Shown: piece after piece, positions 24,612 through 36,249 of the stretch
How the letters are laid out: each line of letters opens with the position of its first letter
Position numbering within the stretch: position 1 is the first letter of the stretch
Position numbers and translations under genes: made by a program
Assembly: GCA_028554755.1 (NCBI GenBank)
Contig: JAPTOF010000024.1
Span: forward strand, 6,773,001 to 6,837,000
Direction: 5' to 3'
From: Cordia subcordata
Lineage: Eukaryota > Streptophyta > Magnoliopsida > Boraginales > Cordiaceae
Length of the DNA stretch: 64,000 nucleotides
Notes under the pieces: model-generated
The model's input: the letters and a program-made list of their open reading frames with translations, nothing else
Database searches by the model: none
Told to the model about the DNA's origin: nothing

Positions 24612-26428
24612 TGATGTGTTGTGTTTTTGTATCTATTTGCATTGTTATTGCCTATGATTAAGAGGTATTAAGTGCTCATGAAGATGCATTGATATAGTGC
24701 TTCTAATAAGAATAGTCTTAAGCATAAACAAATGTACATATTGAGTTTAAGAGACAAATTACTACATTAATTGCTTGTTTTCAATGATTTAGATGAACTT
24801 TGGGTTAAGATTGAGATTGGCCAATGAAAGGTGATGAAGATGGGAGATGTACAGGTCAAAAAGAGAAGATCGGAAGCCGAAAAGACAAAGAATAGAGGAA
24901 GGCAATCAGCTGGACGACCTAAGAGAAGAAGCCAGTTGACCGGCCACTCCAGAGAGGTGCTAAAAATAGCCGGACGACCACCCCTCCAAAGCTGGTCGAC
25001 CAGCTAGTCCAGAGAGCATCACTAAAAAGCCAGTTGAGCTAAGCCGGTCAACCGGCAGTTCTTGAAAAGTTGATTTAAAAGCCCGATTTTCAAACTTAAA
25101 AAAGTGGAATCTTTTTGACAATTCTAGAGAAGATCTTTACACACCCATCACACACACACACACACACTTAACCCTAGTCTTCACCCACATTAGACACACT
25201 TTCTCACACATTTCATCACCTTGAAGCAAGAGAATTTAAAAGGTTTCAACATTTGGATTCAAGTTGCTCAAGAGCTTTGTACAAGATTAGCTAGGATGAA
25301 AGGGAAGCTTCATAAACTCTCTTTCGTTCTATCTCTTACTATGATTGAGTGGACCTGTGTAGGGTGATTTAACTTATGTAATGGGTTAGCTATATACTTT
25401 TATGATATGGGATTAAATGGCTGAATATATACATGTTTGATCTTCTTGTTCAAATGGTTATTTTCTCATTTATGTCTAAGTGTTTGATTAAATGCCTAAA
25501 TGAGTAACATGTGTATAAATTGAAGTCTATTTATTCCTAAACACATCTAATCCATGTTATAATCATGTCTATGTGTTTATATGTGGATGCTATAAAGTGG
25601 GTAATGCTTATATTCATGTCTATGTGTATTTGCATGCCTAGTAGTGAATATGACTTCAATAACGCATACATGTTGGTTGTTAATTGCTTCTAATGCTGTA
25701 ATCTGAGCATGACGATGTTTAGTAATTGAATAGATCCTTTTATTCACGAATACCTTGGCCTAGAACATGTACGAACGTGTTATCAAGTCAAATCTCGCTG
25801 TAATAACCTTAGAATGACGGTAAGTAATTTAGGGCTAGCCTAGGCCAAGTCTTCTTTGGCTTTAAATCCTACCAATAGGATTCAGGATTGGATTAGTCGA
25901 CCTTAGCCATGCTATATCTTGACTTTAAATCCAGCCAATGATTTAGGTACTAGGTAGGTTCATTCTAAGTCACCTAGGAAGCTAATTGGTCACTCTTAAG
26001 GCCCTAGGTCATAAGGACCATGCCGTAGCTGTAGAAGGCGCCGCCTAGGGATAGACCTACACTGAGTCCTAGGGGGAAATTAAGACATTGATTTAGCAAC
26101 CTAGTTAAGAGCAATTATGAAAGTGAGCCATCATTCTTTAATCCCATAGCATTTGAGTATAGAGTCACCCATTCATAAGTTGAAGTCACCCCAACATCTT
26201 TCCATTTGTTAGTTCCTTTAGATTAGCTTGTCTCCCACTTTTCCATTCCCATAGTTTAGTCTAGTTTTCTTTAGTTAGAGCTCCCGACCATCCAAAATCC
26301 CAAAAATAGATAGTTTAGGTTTCTTTTTAGGCACACTTTAGAACACACACATAGAATCCGTCACACTTAACAACACCGATCCGTGCGTTTGCAGGTCTTT
26401 AGAGCTTGCACTCAAACGACAACGATCA
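24612..26428 (+). repeat. Element B 3' LTR
   Basis: 1817 bp. The palindrome cluster at 24907-25058 includes the perfect 14-bp GCTGGTCGACCAGC at 24991-25004. The TATA position (about 25071) has decayed to TTTAAAA. The CA end is followed by TSD cttct. Confidence 0.93.
24907..25058 (+). promoter_or_regulatory. Palindrome cluster in gypsy B 3' LTR
   Basis: Contains AGCCGGACGACC at 24968-24979, GCTGGTCGACCAGC at 24991-25004 and GACCGGCCACTCCAGAGAG at 24938-24956. The first is identical to, and the last one base from, sequences in the Copia D leader (41808-41819, 41838-41856). Confidence 0.7.
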
Positions 26429-26433
26429 CTTCT

Positions 26434-26695
26434 TATCCAAATCAACCCTAGCCTTGCTCAATCATAAAATCTTCATCCTTTTAAGCTTCGATCATTGCTT
26501 CAAATCTCACCTAAATCAAGCAAGAAGTACACATTAGTGTAACATTTATGTCCTAAGTTCAACTATGAACATGTAAACCCTTTTATGCATAAGTATGACC
26601 TAAATACCATACTCATACACCTAATGAAGCACAAAACACCTCAATACAAGAATAAGAATACAATACATACATGCACACACAAAATTAACACTTTA
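26434..26695 (-). repeat. Element A right LTR, second part
   Basis: Resumes after the B insertion and matches 692-957 of the left LTR. The terminal CA appears mutated (TTTA where ATCA is expected), so the end is placed by alignment, give or take a few bases. Confidence 0.8.
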
Positions 26696-27003
26696 ATCGG
26701 CCTTAGCTATATGTATACATAGAGGGGTAATATTGTCAGTTATTTAGTAGGAAAAAGATAAAATTCACATTGTTTTACAATAAGCTTCTGGGTAATAGTA
26801 ATTATCTTTGGAGTGCAACTTTGATCTTATGGTGGAATAAATCGGAGTTAATACTGGTCATTATGTCGCCAAGATTTGGCAAGGACGTCTTTGGTCATTT
26901 TTTTAAGCCAAGCTTAATTGTCTCTTCTTTGTGCATTCCTTAATTGAATGACTTTGAGAAAGTAATCTTGAAATAGCAAATTCCATATTGTAGTAGTAGC
27001 CTA
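26696..27003 (+). repeat. Copia LTR F, middle fragment
   Basis: Matches positions 40325-40635 of the D 5' LTR with clear divergence. It is bounded on the left by element A and on the right by element E (TSD gccta at 26999-27003). It continues at 52538. The part left of A is outside the window. Confidence 0.85.
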
Positions 27004-28596
27004 TGATGTTTTATTAACTCATAAGTATACGAATCGTTCGTGGTATAACAAATACAAGTGCAAGTATTGTTTCCACATAGAGGCTCTTTAGTTCAGTCTC
27101 TACGTGCTCGGGTGCCTAAAACTAGCTACATGTGTGTGTTGGTATACTTTTGGTCTTTTTGATTGAAGGGAGCTCAGAACAATGGACAATAAATCCTAAA
27201 CTAGCCTAAAGTAATAGAGGAACTATAGATGCCAAGCTAAGGAAATAGAGCTCCACAACGTAGAAAGGAACCTAGGGTGATTGCGTTGCAACTAGACTCA
27301 GGCTATGATAATGGTTCGGTCTATCTATGGCTTCATTGCTCTCTTAGAGGCCTTAGCTAACTAACCTTTTATCTACTAGGACTCGATATGGGTCTGCCCC
27401 TAGGTAGACCGTCTTAGAGTATAGCGTGGTCCTTCTTACCTAGGGATTTAGGGCTTAGTTGACTAAGTTCTCTTTGGTGTTGATTAATGTCCTACTTGGG
27501 AGAATAACCTATTAGTACTGTTTTAGACTAGAGATTAGATATGTAGAGCATTAACTAGTACTAGTGAGTACTTTTTAGTATTGTTTTAGACTAGAGGTAT
27601 ACTCCTACCACACTAAGTCATCTATTAAGCATATTAACCAACAAACTTTAGTTGCAAATAGTGCTCATACTGTTAGCATGGATTAAGGCTAAGGTGAGCC
27701 ACTACCAATAGCGTTTAAGCACAAAAGAACACATACATCTTCATGTAGGCATTTTAACAAATACATAGACATGTTTGATTTTCAACATATGGACATATTG
27801 AATCATGCCATTAATCAATGTAAACAAGTATATATTAATAGCTCTAGATATACGCAAATCCTTTATTCATAGCCCTAATCTAATATACAACAACAACAAA
27901 AAAAACCTAGATTTAGCCTATTCCAAGAACATACTTACAAGATCTAGAGAAAGAATAAGAAGAACTCTACTAAATCTTGCTTCCAAATCCATACAAGCCC
28001 TTCAAATCCTTGTTGATTGCTTTTATCTTTGGCTTGGTTGGGTGTTTAAAGGGTGTGTAGAGGTGTTAATTGAAGTGGAAAAAGGGTTAGGGTTAACAAA
28101 GTCGAGAGATTATTAGGTTCCTCCCCTAAAAGTGGCCTGAAATGAGCTATTTATTGCTATTTCAGTGTACAGCTGGTTGACCTAACTGGTTGACCAACTC
28201 CTTTATCTTGCTCGAGACTAAAGAAAATGGAGCTCTCTAACTTGGCCATTCAGCCTAGCTAATCGACTTGCTCCTAAAGCAACTAGACTGGCTTAAAATA
28301 GATGCTCTCTGATCTGGCTAGTCAACTGGCCATGGGATCGCACTCGATTGGCTATGCGTTTTGCGTTCAATCTTCATTTTTAGCTCGTTTCTCCCCTATG
28401 CAAGCTCAAACCTTCCAAGACGCATCTATAGCATAAACTATAACACTTAGTATAGCATTTATATATCTAAATACATTATGTACAAATATTAACAAATATG
28501 TATAAACTCTATACTAAATGCATTCAATGAAGTGCTAAACACCTCAAGATGTATGTACAAATACTATATAGAAACATGCACAAATCACACACATCA
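27004..28596 (-). repeat. Element E left LTR (3' LTR), full length
   Basis: 1593 bp. In element orientation it starts TGATGTGTGTG at 28596. A palindrome-like cluster lies at 28170-28352 and a TATA-like AATAAATA lies on the minus strand at about 28147-28158. Confidence 0.9.
28170..28352 (-). promoter_or_regulatory. Degenerate GACC/GGTC palindrome cluster in E LTR
   Basis: Repeats such as AACTGGTTGACC and AGTCAACTGGCC. In element orientation the cluster ends about 12 bases upstream of the TATA-like sequence. It is more decayed than in B, G or K. Confidence 0.5.
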
Positions 28597-28609
28597 ACAC
28601 CCCCAAACC
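28597..28609 (-). promoter_or_regulatory. Element E polypurine tract
   Basis: The minus strand reads GGTTTGGGGGTGT just before the LTR start. Confidence 0.85.
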
Positions 28610-30152
28610 TTCCCTTTATTTGTCCCTAAGCAAGCCTAAAGCAAAGTCCATCCTCATGCTTTTCAAAGAGTTGCTGGTTGTATTGACTTGCTATCTTTTT
28701 GCCTCTAAGGGAGTATAAGGGATCATTCCTTTCATGTAAGGGCTTCCCTAGCCTTTTTTGGGTCCTCTCCTTAATCACAAGCGGTCTTGTACCTCACAGG
28801 AACTTACTAGGTAGCTAGAACCGCCACAAACCTAAGATTCTAACTGAAGCACTCGGAAAGTTGATACTTCATGGCCTATCAACTAACATGGTCTCTTAAC
28901 ATGCCCTGAGCCCCAAAGATCCAAGGAAATGAAGATACATCACAATGGCTCACAATTGATGTAAAAGCTTATTAACAAGACAATGAAATAACAAAACCAA
29001 ACACTTGTGTCAAATTGACATTGTGTCCTTTGACACTTATTCATAATACTTCACTTTTCAACTTTTTGTTGCCTTTTAGGATTTTTTTTCACTTTTTTCA
29101 TTTTTTTTCATATTTCTACATTTTGCCCTTTTTTTGCATTTTTTTTTCAATACATAGCACAAACAAAAGAAAAAAAAAAGAAGAGGCTGAGGCACACTAA
29201 AAGAACCAATCAAGGAAGGGGTACTCGTATCAACAACCCTTGAAACATATTTTCCAACCAAGTTATGAGGCAACTAAAAGGTACATTCTTAGAAATGCTC
29301 ACGCCCTACAGCTTTCAAAAGGATTTTCTTCAAAGTCTAGGTCATACCTCACACTCCATTCACTCCATACAATACACCCTCGTCGTCTCCAATCAATTAA
29401 GTCTATGGCAAAGCTAACCGTCCAACCAACATGGAGATAAACAACTCAAAACATGCAAAAAATCGAACAAATTGAACACATTTGGAGCAAAAACAAGGAT
29501 GCTATGCATCTACCCTATAAATGATATAAACAATAAAGGAACAACCATACCCCAAACCTATACTTTGCCTGTTCTCAAGCAAATAGCGTCCAACGATAAC
29601 AAGCAAGCATATGAAACACATATAGGGAATGTGGAGAGGGATTGATAGGGACAAGTAAAAGATCGATAGATACAACCTTGTTTCCAAGTAGTCTGCGAAT
29701 TCCAAAGACAATTCAATGGTATACTAGCCTCCATCTTTTGTGGAAAACACTAATGCTCAAAAAACAAAAAAAAGATTAGCAGTTAATACAATGCAAGTCC
29801 ACATTGGCATTTAAAAGTTAAGCAGGGATGTACGCAAAGGGTAAAGGATTGATACACTAAGGATGGAAAAGAGCAAGAACAAGTAAGGGAGCAAACTCTA
29901 ACCTTCTAAGAATACAAACAAACAAAAGAAAGCCTAAACTATAAAAAAAGTAAGGGAAACAAAAGCAATCTAATCCACTATATACAAAGCAAGAACAAGT
30001 GAAAGAACACTAATCTACTATATACAAACCCAAAAAGAGGTAAATACAAGAAGAACAAAGAAAATATAAACAAGTCTAGGGTGCCTCCTAGTAGCTCTAG
30101 ATTTAACATCCCCAGCGGGGCGCCAATGTTAGAGTAAAACATGTTTAAAGTT
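28610..30152 (-). other. Element E 3' untranslated tail
   Basis: Similar in layout and in patches of sequence to A 971-2348 and B 23700-24598, including the T-rich block near 29060-29150. No ORF supported. Confidence 0.7.
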
Positions 30153-31642
30153 TCAAGACACAAATTGATGGATAATCATCAAAGTGCAGAAAGTAGAAGG
30201 AAAAGGGTCATGCAATATATGATATAGGAAAGAATGAACAATGCAAGCCTCTTCCAAAATGTCCCAACTCAAAATGTTAAATACGGACGTGTGCTCATAT
30301 GTGATAGGGAACATGTAACAATGCAAATGCTCATGCCCCACTTGCCCTCTAAGTAACCACTTCATAGCCTTTTTCTCATTATCTAAGACTAAGAACATAC
30401 CCTCCTCATAGGTCACGGATAAATTTAATGCATACAAAGTGGGAAGTGTATGCCTTACCTAGGTCAAAGTATTCCATACAAGAAGGCACAAATGTGAGCT
30501 CCAAAGAAGTGGAAGATTCAACGGAATAGGAGTAGGGAGTTTGAGCAATATCTGGAGAAGAAAGGTCAATGGGAGAAGAGATGAAAGCACTAGACTCTTT
30601 CTCTCTATAAGATATGGAATGATCAAACAAGGGTCGTTCTAGCTCCTCACAAGTGGTAGACATGCATAGAGGTGATAAAGTAGACTCTAACAACTCATCA
30701 TGCAAACAAGTAAGTGCAATGGGAGTATGCGTACTCATCTCCCTCCAAAAGGCATCAGAGTTGAATTGAGTAATAATAACATCAAGTTCATAATCTAAAC
30801 ATGATAAGACATAGGAAGAGAGGGAAGGCACACTCAAGAGACTCGATGGAAAAAGGTGAAAGGACTAGAAGATAAGGTACCACTTTCTCTAAAACATAAC
30901 CTAAGTCATCTTGAAGCGAAATGTAATCATGCTCATCCTCATTTTCACTACAAGAATTAAATTTTCTATCGACTTCTCTCTTTATCTCTCTCTTCTAAGC
31001 ATCATCATTTCCATCAGTACTTCTCTTATCCATAGATCTCACTTCCATCCCTTCAACCCAGTCTAAAGGTATCTCAACTCTTTCACTCATGGGTTACTCA
31101 TTCTTAACTTCTCTATTCAAGTACTTGACTATTCTGGATAATTGTTTGGTTATCTCACTTAGTCTCTCATGGTTGGAATGAATTAGAGATTTGAGATATT
31201 CTAACTTTTTATCTTCACATGAGGGAGACCTAAGAGAAGAGGATTCATTTAAATGGAAATTGTAGTCATTTTGAAAATCATTTTGAGCATAACTATAAAA
31301 AGACTTTAGAGAATAATAAATGGGAAATGTAGGAAGGGGACATTCATAACTAGAAGGTGAATAATAGAAAGAGTTATCTTGACCCCAACTTGAATATGAA
31401 TGATAATGCTCCCTGTAATCATGATACCTCGATGATGATGCATGAGTGGGCATATGACTATAGGGAACATGCCTTGAATAAGCACTTGATGAGGGATTTC
31501 CATATGCAAGGAGACAACAAACAATACGATGCTTATAACTACTAGATAAAAGACAAGCATTGGGAACATATGTGAGGGATGGGGAAGACAATACAAGTGA
31601 CCACCAAGATGAATTGGATCTATCCATACTTATGCAACACAA
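30153..31642 (-). pseudogene. Orphan ORF of element E, homologue of the element A ORF, broken
   Basis: Three open pieces in different frames: 31642-31094, 30837-30406 and 30437-30153. The first has, at residues 30-43, a run with C, S, H and C at the knuckle spacing of element A (31514-31555). The second Cys has become Ser. The preceding GHLY...P block is in another frame (31596 start), so a frameshift lies nearby. SWGQDNSFYYSP near residue 90 matches the A protein, followed by a Leu/Lys/Glu stretch KKLEYLKSL...RLSEITKQLSRIVKYL that looks coiled-coil. Then come CEELERP, LELTFVPS and the terminal VFNIL/HSFLYHILHDPFP block. The shared block order with A, despite strong DNA divergence, suggests that the ancestral protein was under selection. 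Confidence 0.65.
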
Positions 31643-31820
31643 GTAAACCTCTTCTCAATTCAGTCTTTTTTCAAATTTTTCAATTTTATTTCTTTTTTTG
31701 TGGTTTTTCAAGAATTTTCAATTTTTTTATGGTTTTCAAATAAAAGAAAGAAAGTAAAGATAGGACAACATGCAAGCAACTAATCAAAAACACCAAAGCA
31801 CACAAAGAACCAATATCGTG

Positions 31821-31840
31821 CCTCCCCGGCAACAGCACCA
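31821..31840 (-). promoter_or_regulatory. Element E primer-binding site
   Basis: The minus strand reads TGGTGCTGTTGCCGGGGAGG, the closest match in this window to the Athila/Tat Asp-tRNA-type site. Confidence 0.85.
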
Positions 31841-31846
31841 AAAACT

Positions 31847-32352
31847 TGATATTTAGTTTTAAACTACAAGCATATGGACCATTCGTGGTATAGCGGATAT
31901 GAGTGTGGGTACTGTCTCTACAGAGAGGCTCCTTCATTCAGTCTCTACGTGCTTGGGTGTCTAAAACTAGCTACGTGCATATGTTGGTATATTTTTGGTC
32001 TTTTTCATTGAAAGGGGTTCAGAACAATGGAAAATAAATCTTAAACTAGCCCAAACTAATAAAGGAACTATAGATGCCAGTTAAGGAAAGAAAGCTCTAC
32101 AAGGTAGAAGGAACCTAGGGTGATCGCGTTGCAACTAGACTCGGGCTATGATAATGGTTCGGTGCATTTATGGCTTGATTGCTTTCTTGGAGGCCTTAGC
32201 TAACTAACCTTATTACCCATTGGGATTCGATGAAGGTTTCCCCCTAGGTATACCTCCCTAGAGTGTAGCGTGGTACTCATGACCAAGGGATTTAGGGCTT
32301 AGTTAACTAAGTTCTCTTCAGTGTTGATTAATGTCCTACTTGGGAGAGTAAC
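31847..32352 (-). repeat. Element E right LTR (5' LTR), first part
   Basis: Runs to the G insertion. The TSD gtaac is at 32348-32352. It resumes at 52090. Confidence 0.88.
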
Positions 32353-34047
32353 TGTCGAACTTATTGGTTTAATTTGTTTTGATGACGCCATAATTGCACT
32401 TTGTTAATTACTCTTTGAATAATTGCACTTTGTAAATTGCTACCACTATATATCTTGTATATATATATCTTGTATATGCTAATTACAGTAGCTTAAGCTA
32501 GGAAAAAGGCTTGATGCATATGGAGCATGAAGACTATGAAGATCTCTTGAAGAATCAGTTCTTGGTCTTTAGCTTTTGTCAAGTTGATATTAGTACATAA
32601 ACAAATATCTATGAAACTCAAAAACTTAAGACATTGCATGCATATATCTTGATCTTTCTTCTGAAAACCTGCCTTCATTTGCCTTCAAAAACTTTTCTTG
32701 CACAAAAATCAAGTTTTAAAGTCCATAGTTTGCACTATGGAGCTTCACGCACTATAGCAATCTCAATTGCATTGATATTTGGTACTTTAATAAATCTATA
32801 TGCTTATATATATGTAAATATAAGCTTAGCTTTGCAGTAAAAGATACTATTTTGTGTATAGCATTTATATTATTAATATATAAGCATTTTGGTATAAGAC
32901 TATTACCCATTAGATAATAGCTTTGCACGCAAAAAGCCTTTTCTTAGAAAATCTTGCTTCCAATCTTGCATGTAATGTTTGGAAAATAATTTGGTATTAG
33001 CATTTATCATTAACTTGATCTTATATGCACAGTGGTTATCTTGAGCTGTAAAAAATTTGCAGAAAAACACTACTTACTGTTGATTAGATGTTAGTAACTT
33101 TATAGTAAAAAGTAAAGCAGCTTTTTTCAGTCTTTTCTATTGCTACCGACCTACACAGCCGATAGATCAGCTCTGCGTTCCGATATTAATAGAAAGCTGT
33201 GTTACTCTACTGAAAGAGCCTACCGATCAGCTGGTAGAGTGTTCTGGTAAGGCCTTTTGGCCTTTGGAACCACCAGAACAGCTAGGGGGTCGGCCGGTAG
33301 TGTGCTCCTATAGTCTCTTTGTGTTGTTTTAAAAAATTGGCCATTGGGAAACTTGTTTTTTTTGCTTAAAAATACATCCTACTCCTCCTAACTCAGACAC
33401 AACTTGTTCAAAAACATCTCTCATAGGTCTCTTGCATTCAATTTACATCATCTAGTACAATCTTGCACTATTAATTGCAACCTTCATTGATTGCATATCA
33501 TTAGCATTTAAGAACAGTTTTCTCTTGAGCTTCATAAATTGCTTATCTACTTAAAGCAATATAGGAAGGTTTAAATGCCTTTGTATTCTCGCTTAAAACA
33601 AGTTTATTGTATATCAAACTCTTTACTATCATATTGGGAGTGAATTTCTTTACTCTTGGGTAGCTTAGGTGTGAGGAACCTTTCTTAAGAGTGAATGGTT
33701 GAAATCCTCAAGTATAGAGTTATACTTGTGATCCTTGTGGTGAAACAAGGGTTGTGATCGTTGTTCTATGCTTCTACAATGTACTAAGCAAGTAGCCAAT
33801 TCACTAGTGGAATTTCTGAAACCCTAAGGGAAGGCCTTAGGTAGTGGACTAGGCCCTTGGGAGTTTGAACCACTCTTAATCGCTGTGTTTGATCCTCTTG
33901 ACCTTACTCTCTTTATTTTTCAAGTACTTATCTTGCTTGTTGCACGTGATTTTGCTTGAGATTGTTGTTAAGATTTTTAAGTTGTTAATTGTGCCAATAA
34001 TCCAATTCACTCCCCCCCCCCCATTTGGATTCATTTTCTGGGCAACA
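32353..34047 (+). repeat. Element G 5' LTR
   Basis: 1695 bp, starts TGTCGAACTTATTGG and ends GGGCAACA. A palindrome cluster at 33145-33301 is followed by a decayed TATA (TTAAAAATA) near 33366. A C-homopolymer lies at about 34013-34022, where the 3' LTR has mixed sequence. Confidence 0.93.
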
Positions 34048-34049
34048 CG

Positions 34050-34061
34050 TGGCATCAGAGC
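34050..34061 (+). promoter_or_regulatory. Element G primer-binding site
   Basis: TGGCATCAGAGC, one base from the usual initiator Met-tRNA site, 2 bases after the LTR. Confidence 0.9.
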
Positions 34062-34125
34062 TGAGTGCTCTACACATTATTTGCATTATTGTGTGATTTG
34101 ACTTAACCATCTAGAGCTAAAGATC

Positions 34126-35760
34126 ATGGCACATAGAATTCAAGAAGGTCTCTCCACCACTAGGGTTCCATACTTCGATGGTACAAACTATGCATTTTGG
34201 AAAGTTAGAATGAGAATATTTTTGCAAGCCAATGATTATGTTGCATGGGAAACCATAGTAAATGGACCTAGTATTCCATCTATGGAGGTCAATGGTGCAA
34301 AAGTTCCTAAACCAAAAGAAGAATGAGATAAAGATGATATAAAACTTGTTGAAGCAAATGTTAATGCCATTCACTATCTTTACCTCGCTTTAGATCCTTC
34401 CAAATTCAAAAACATTATAGAGTGCACCACGGCAAAAGAAATATGGGATCAATTAGAGGTCACTCATGAGGGCACAAATCAAGTTAAAGAGACTAGGAAT
34501 AGCATGCTTGTATATAAATATGAAATATTCTCTATGTTTCTTGATGAAAATATTGAACTAATGTTTTCAAGATTTATTGAAACTTTTCACTCTTTAAAGT
34601 CACTTGGCAAGAATTATGAAAATGCCAAACTTGTGAGGAAGCTCTTGAGAAGCTTACCAATGGCTTGGCTACCAAAGACAACAACCATCAAGGAGTCCAA
34701 AGATCTCAACACTTTACAATTGAGTGAACTTGTCGGATCACTCATGACGCATGTATTAGGGCTCAAGGAGCTTGAAAGACAACCTAAGGTCAACAAAAAC
34801 ATTGCTCTCAAGGCCTCACCACAAGAAGAGTCAACAAGTGAGAGTAAAGGTGACGATGAAATGGGTATGTTCTTCAAACTCAAGAGATTCATGAGGAAGC
34901 AAAAGTTTAATCCAAAGAAAGGACAAAGGTGAGAGATAAGTAAAGGTGAGACTAGTAAAGAATTAATTTGTTTTAAATGCAAGAACTTGGACGTGTCAAA
35001 GCTAAGTGGCCACTTAGAAAGAAGGATGAAAAGAAATTCAAAATGAAAGCATTGAAGGCCACTTGGAGTGACTCGGAGTCAAGTGATGAAGAAGAAGATT
35101 CAATTGTAAAAGAGGTGGCTAACCTATGTCTCATGGCAAAAGAAGAAGATGAGGTAAGTTCGAACTATGTTTCTTGTGATGAAAATAGCTCTTATAATGA
35201 ACTAGAAGAAATGTACAATGAAATGCTTATAGCATTCAAAAAGGTAGTTAACAAAAATAAAGAGCTCAAGAAAAATGTTCTATATCTTGAAAATCAATTG
35301 CATAATGCCTGCATTGAAAATAAGAACTTGAAAAAGAATCTAGAGAAGAGAAAAACCAATGTTGATGTATAGCAAGAAAATGAGGACTTGAAAGCAAAAG
35401 TCAATGATTAGGAAAATGTGGTTTCAAAATTTACAAATGGAACCAAAAACTTAGATGCCTTGCTTGGACAACAATGATGTGTTTTTGATAAAGCTAGAAT
35501 TGGATTTGATTCTCATTCAAAACAAAAATTCTACATAAAGTTTTTTGAAAAAACACCAAGCTCTTCCAAGGCTTATTCTTCAAAAGAGACAAAAAGTCTT
35601 AAAAAAGGAAATGATCATTACAAAAGGTATTTCATTAAAGTATCTTCATCAAGTACTCCTAAAGTTGCATGCAACTATTGTTGTAAAAATGGACATGCTT
35701 CACATAAATGCTTTATAAGAAAAGATGGTGAGAAAAGGTATAAATTGATGTGGGTTCCTA
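34126..35760 (+). pseudogene. gag: Element G gag with two zinc knuckles, broken
   Basis: The ATG at 34126 opens VPYFDGTNYAFWKVRMRIFL, the usual gag start. A TGA at 34324-34326 sits at a Trp codon. The frame then stays the same to 34931 through the central gag domain (LVRKLLRSLPMAW). The first knuckle near 34965-35010 is damaged: CFKCKNLG-R-VKAK-W, with the His and last Cys lost. A Glu/Ser/Lys-rich stretch (34977-35371) looks coiled-coil. The second knuckle CNYCCKNGHASHKC is intact (35670-35711). Several frameshifts occur between 35371 and 35660. Confidence 0.88.
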
Positions 35761-36249
35761 AGGGAACTAAAACTAATGTTCAAGGACCCAACAAGCCTTC
35801 GGTACCAAGTCATGCTTCACTCAAATTTTGTAGGTTTGCCTTGCATCTTCCAAGGATAGTGGAAAATGGTTCTTGGATAGCGGATGCTGAAGGCACATGA
35901 CGGGCGACAAATCAAAGTTTTTGTCACTCAAGGAAAAGAATGGTGGATTTGTCATATTCAGTGATAACTCTAAAGAAAGAATCATCAGAATTGGAGATAT
36001 TGGTGACAAATCTAAATTGTGTATTGAAAATGTCTTACTTGTACATGGCTTGAAACATAACTTACTTAGTATTAGTCAACTATGTGATAAAGGTTTATTT
36101 GTTAACTTTAAAGCTTATTCATGTGAGATAGTTGATAAAAGTGGTAATGTCATATTTGTTGGCATGAGGCATGGTAATGTGTACACTTTTGACTTTGATG
36201 ACTTGCATGACCAAGATGTAAAATTTTTAAGTGCTATGACTGAAAATAC
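35761..36249 (+). pseudogene. pol (PR): Element G protease
   Basis: The active site reads L-D-S-G-C at 35873-35887, followed by TGA at 35888-35890 where a Ser codon is expected, then R-H-M-T-G-D-K. The frame is open from 35897 to 36271, with HGLKHNLLSISQLCDKG marking the end of the protease region. The catalytic Asp itself is intact. Confidence 0.88.

Larger units (their letters stand above)
6134..26428 (+). mobile_element. Element B: Athila-like gypsy retrotransposon with gag-pol, interrupted by C
   Basis: A plus-strand element with LTRs at 6134-8036 and 24612-26428, both starting TGATGTGTTG and ending GATCA. Perfect 5-bp TSDs cttct lie at 6129-6133 and 26429-26433. The order gag, protease, RT, RNase H, integrase is that of gypsy. 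Copia C (13196-22314) is inserted in integrase. No env ORF is seen between integrase and the 3' LTR. Gag and pol carry many stops and frameshifts, and the RT active site is altered. Protein wording such as LKDKARAWL, DLGSSVNLIPYSIY and SDGG matches Athila/Tat-type gypsy. The LTRs differ from each other much more than those of D do, so B is not recent. Confidence 0.93.
1..26695 (-). mobile_element. Element A: non-autonomous Athila-like gypsy element, cut by window edge
   Basis: A minus-strand LTR element. Its left LTR (3' LTR in element orientation) is already in progress at position 1 and ends at 957. The interior runs 958-4491. The right LTR starts at 4492, is split by element B at 6134-26428, and resumes to about 26695. 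The PPT and PBS face each other in the order expected for minus orientation. The interior has no gag, protease, RT or integrase, only one broken orphan ORF. The right end abuts Copia LTR F, so A inserted into F. The left end and its TSD lie outside the window. Assignment to the Athila/Tat side of gypsy rests on the PBS and on the similarity of its LTR ends and 3' tail to element B. Confidence 0.85.
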
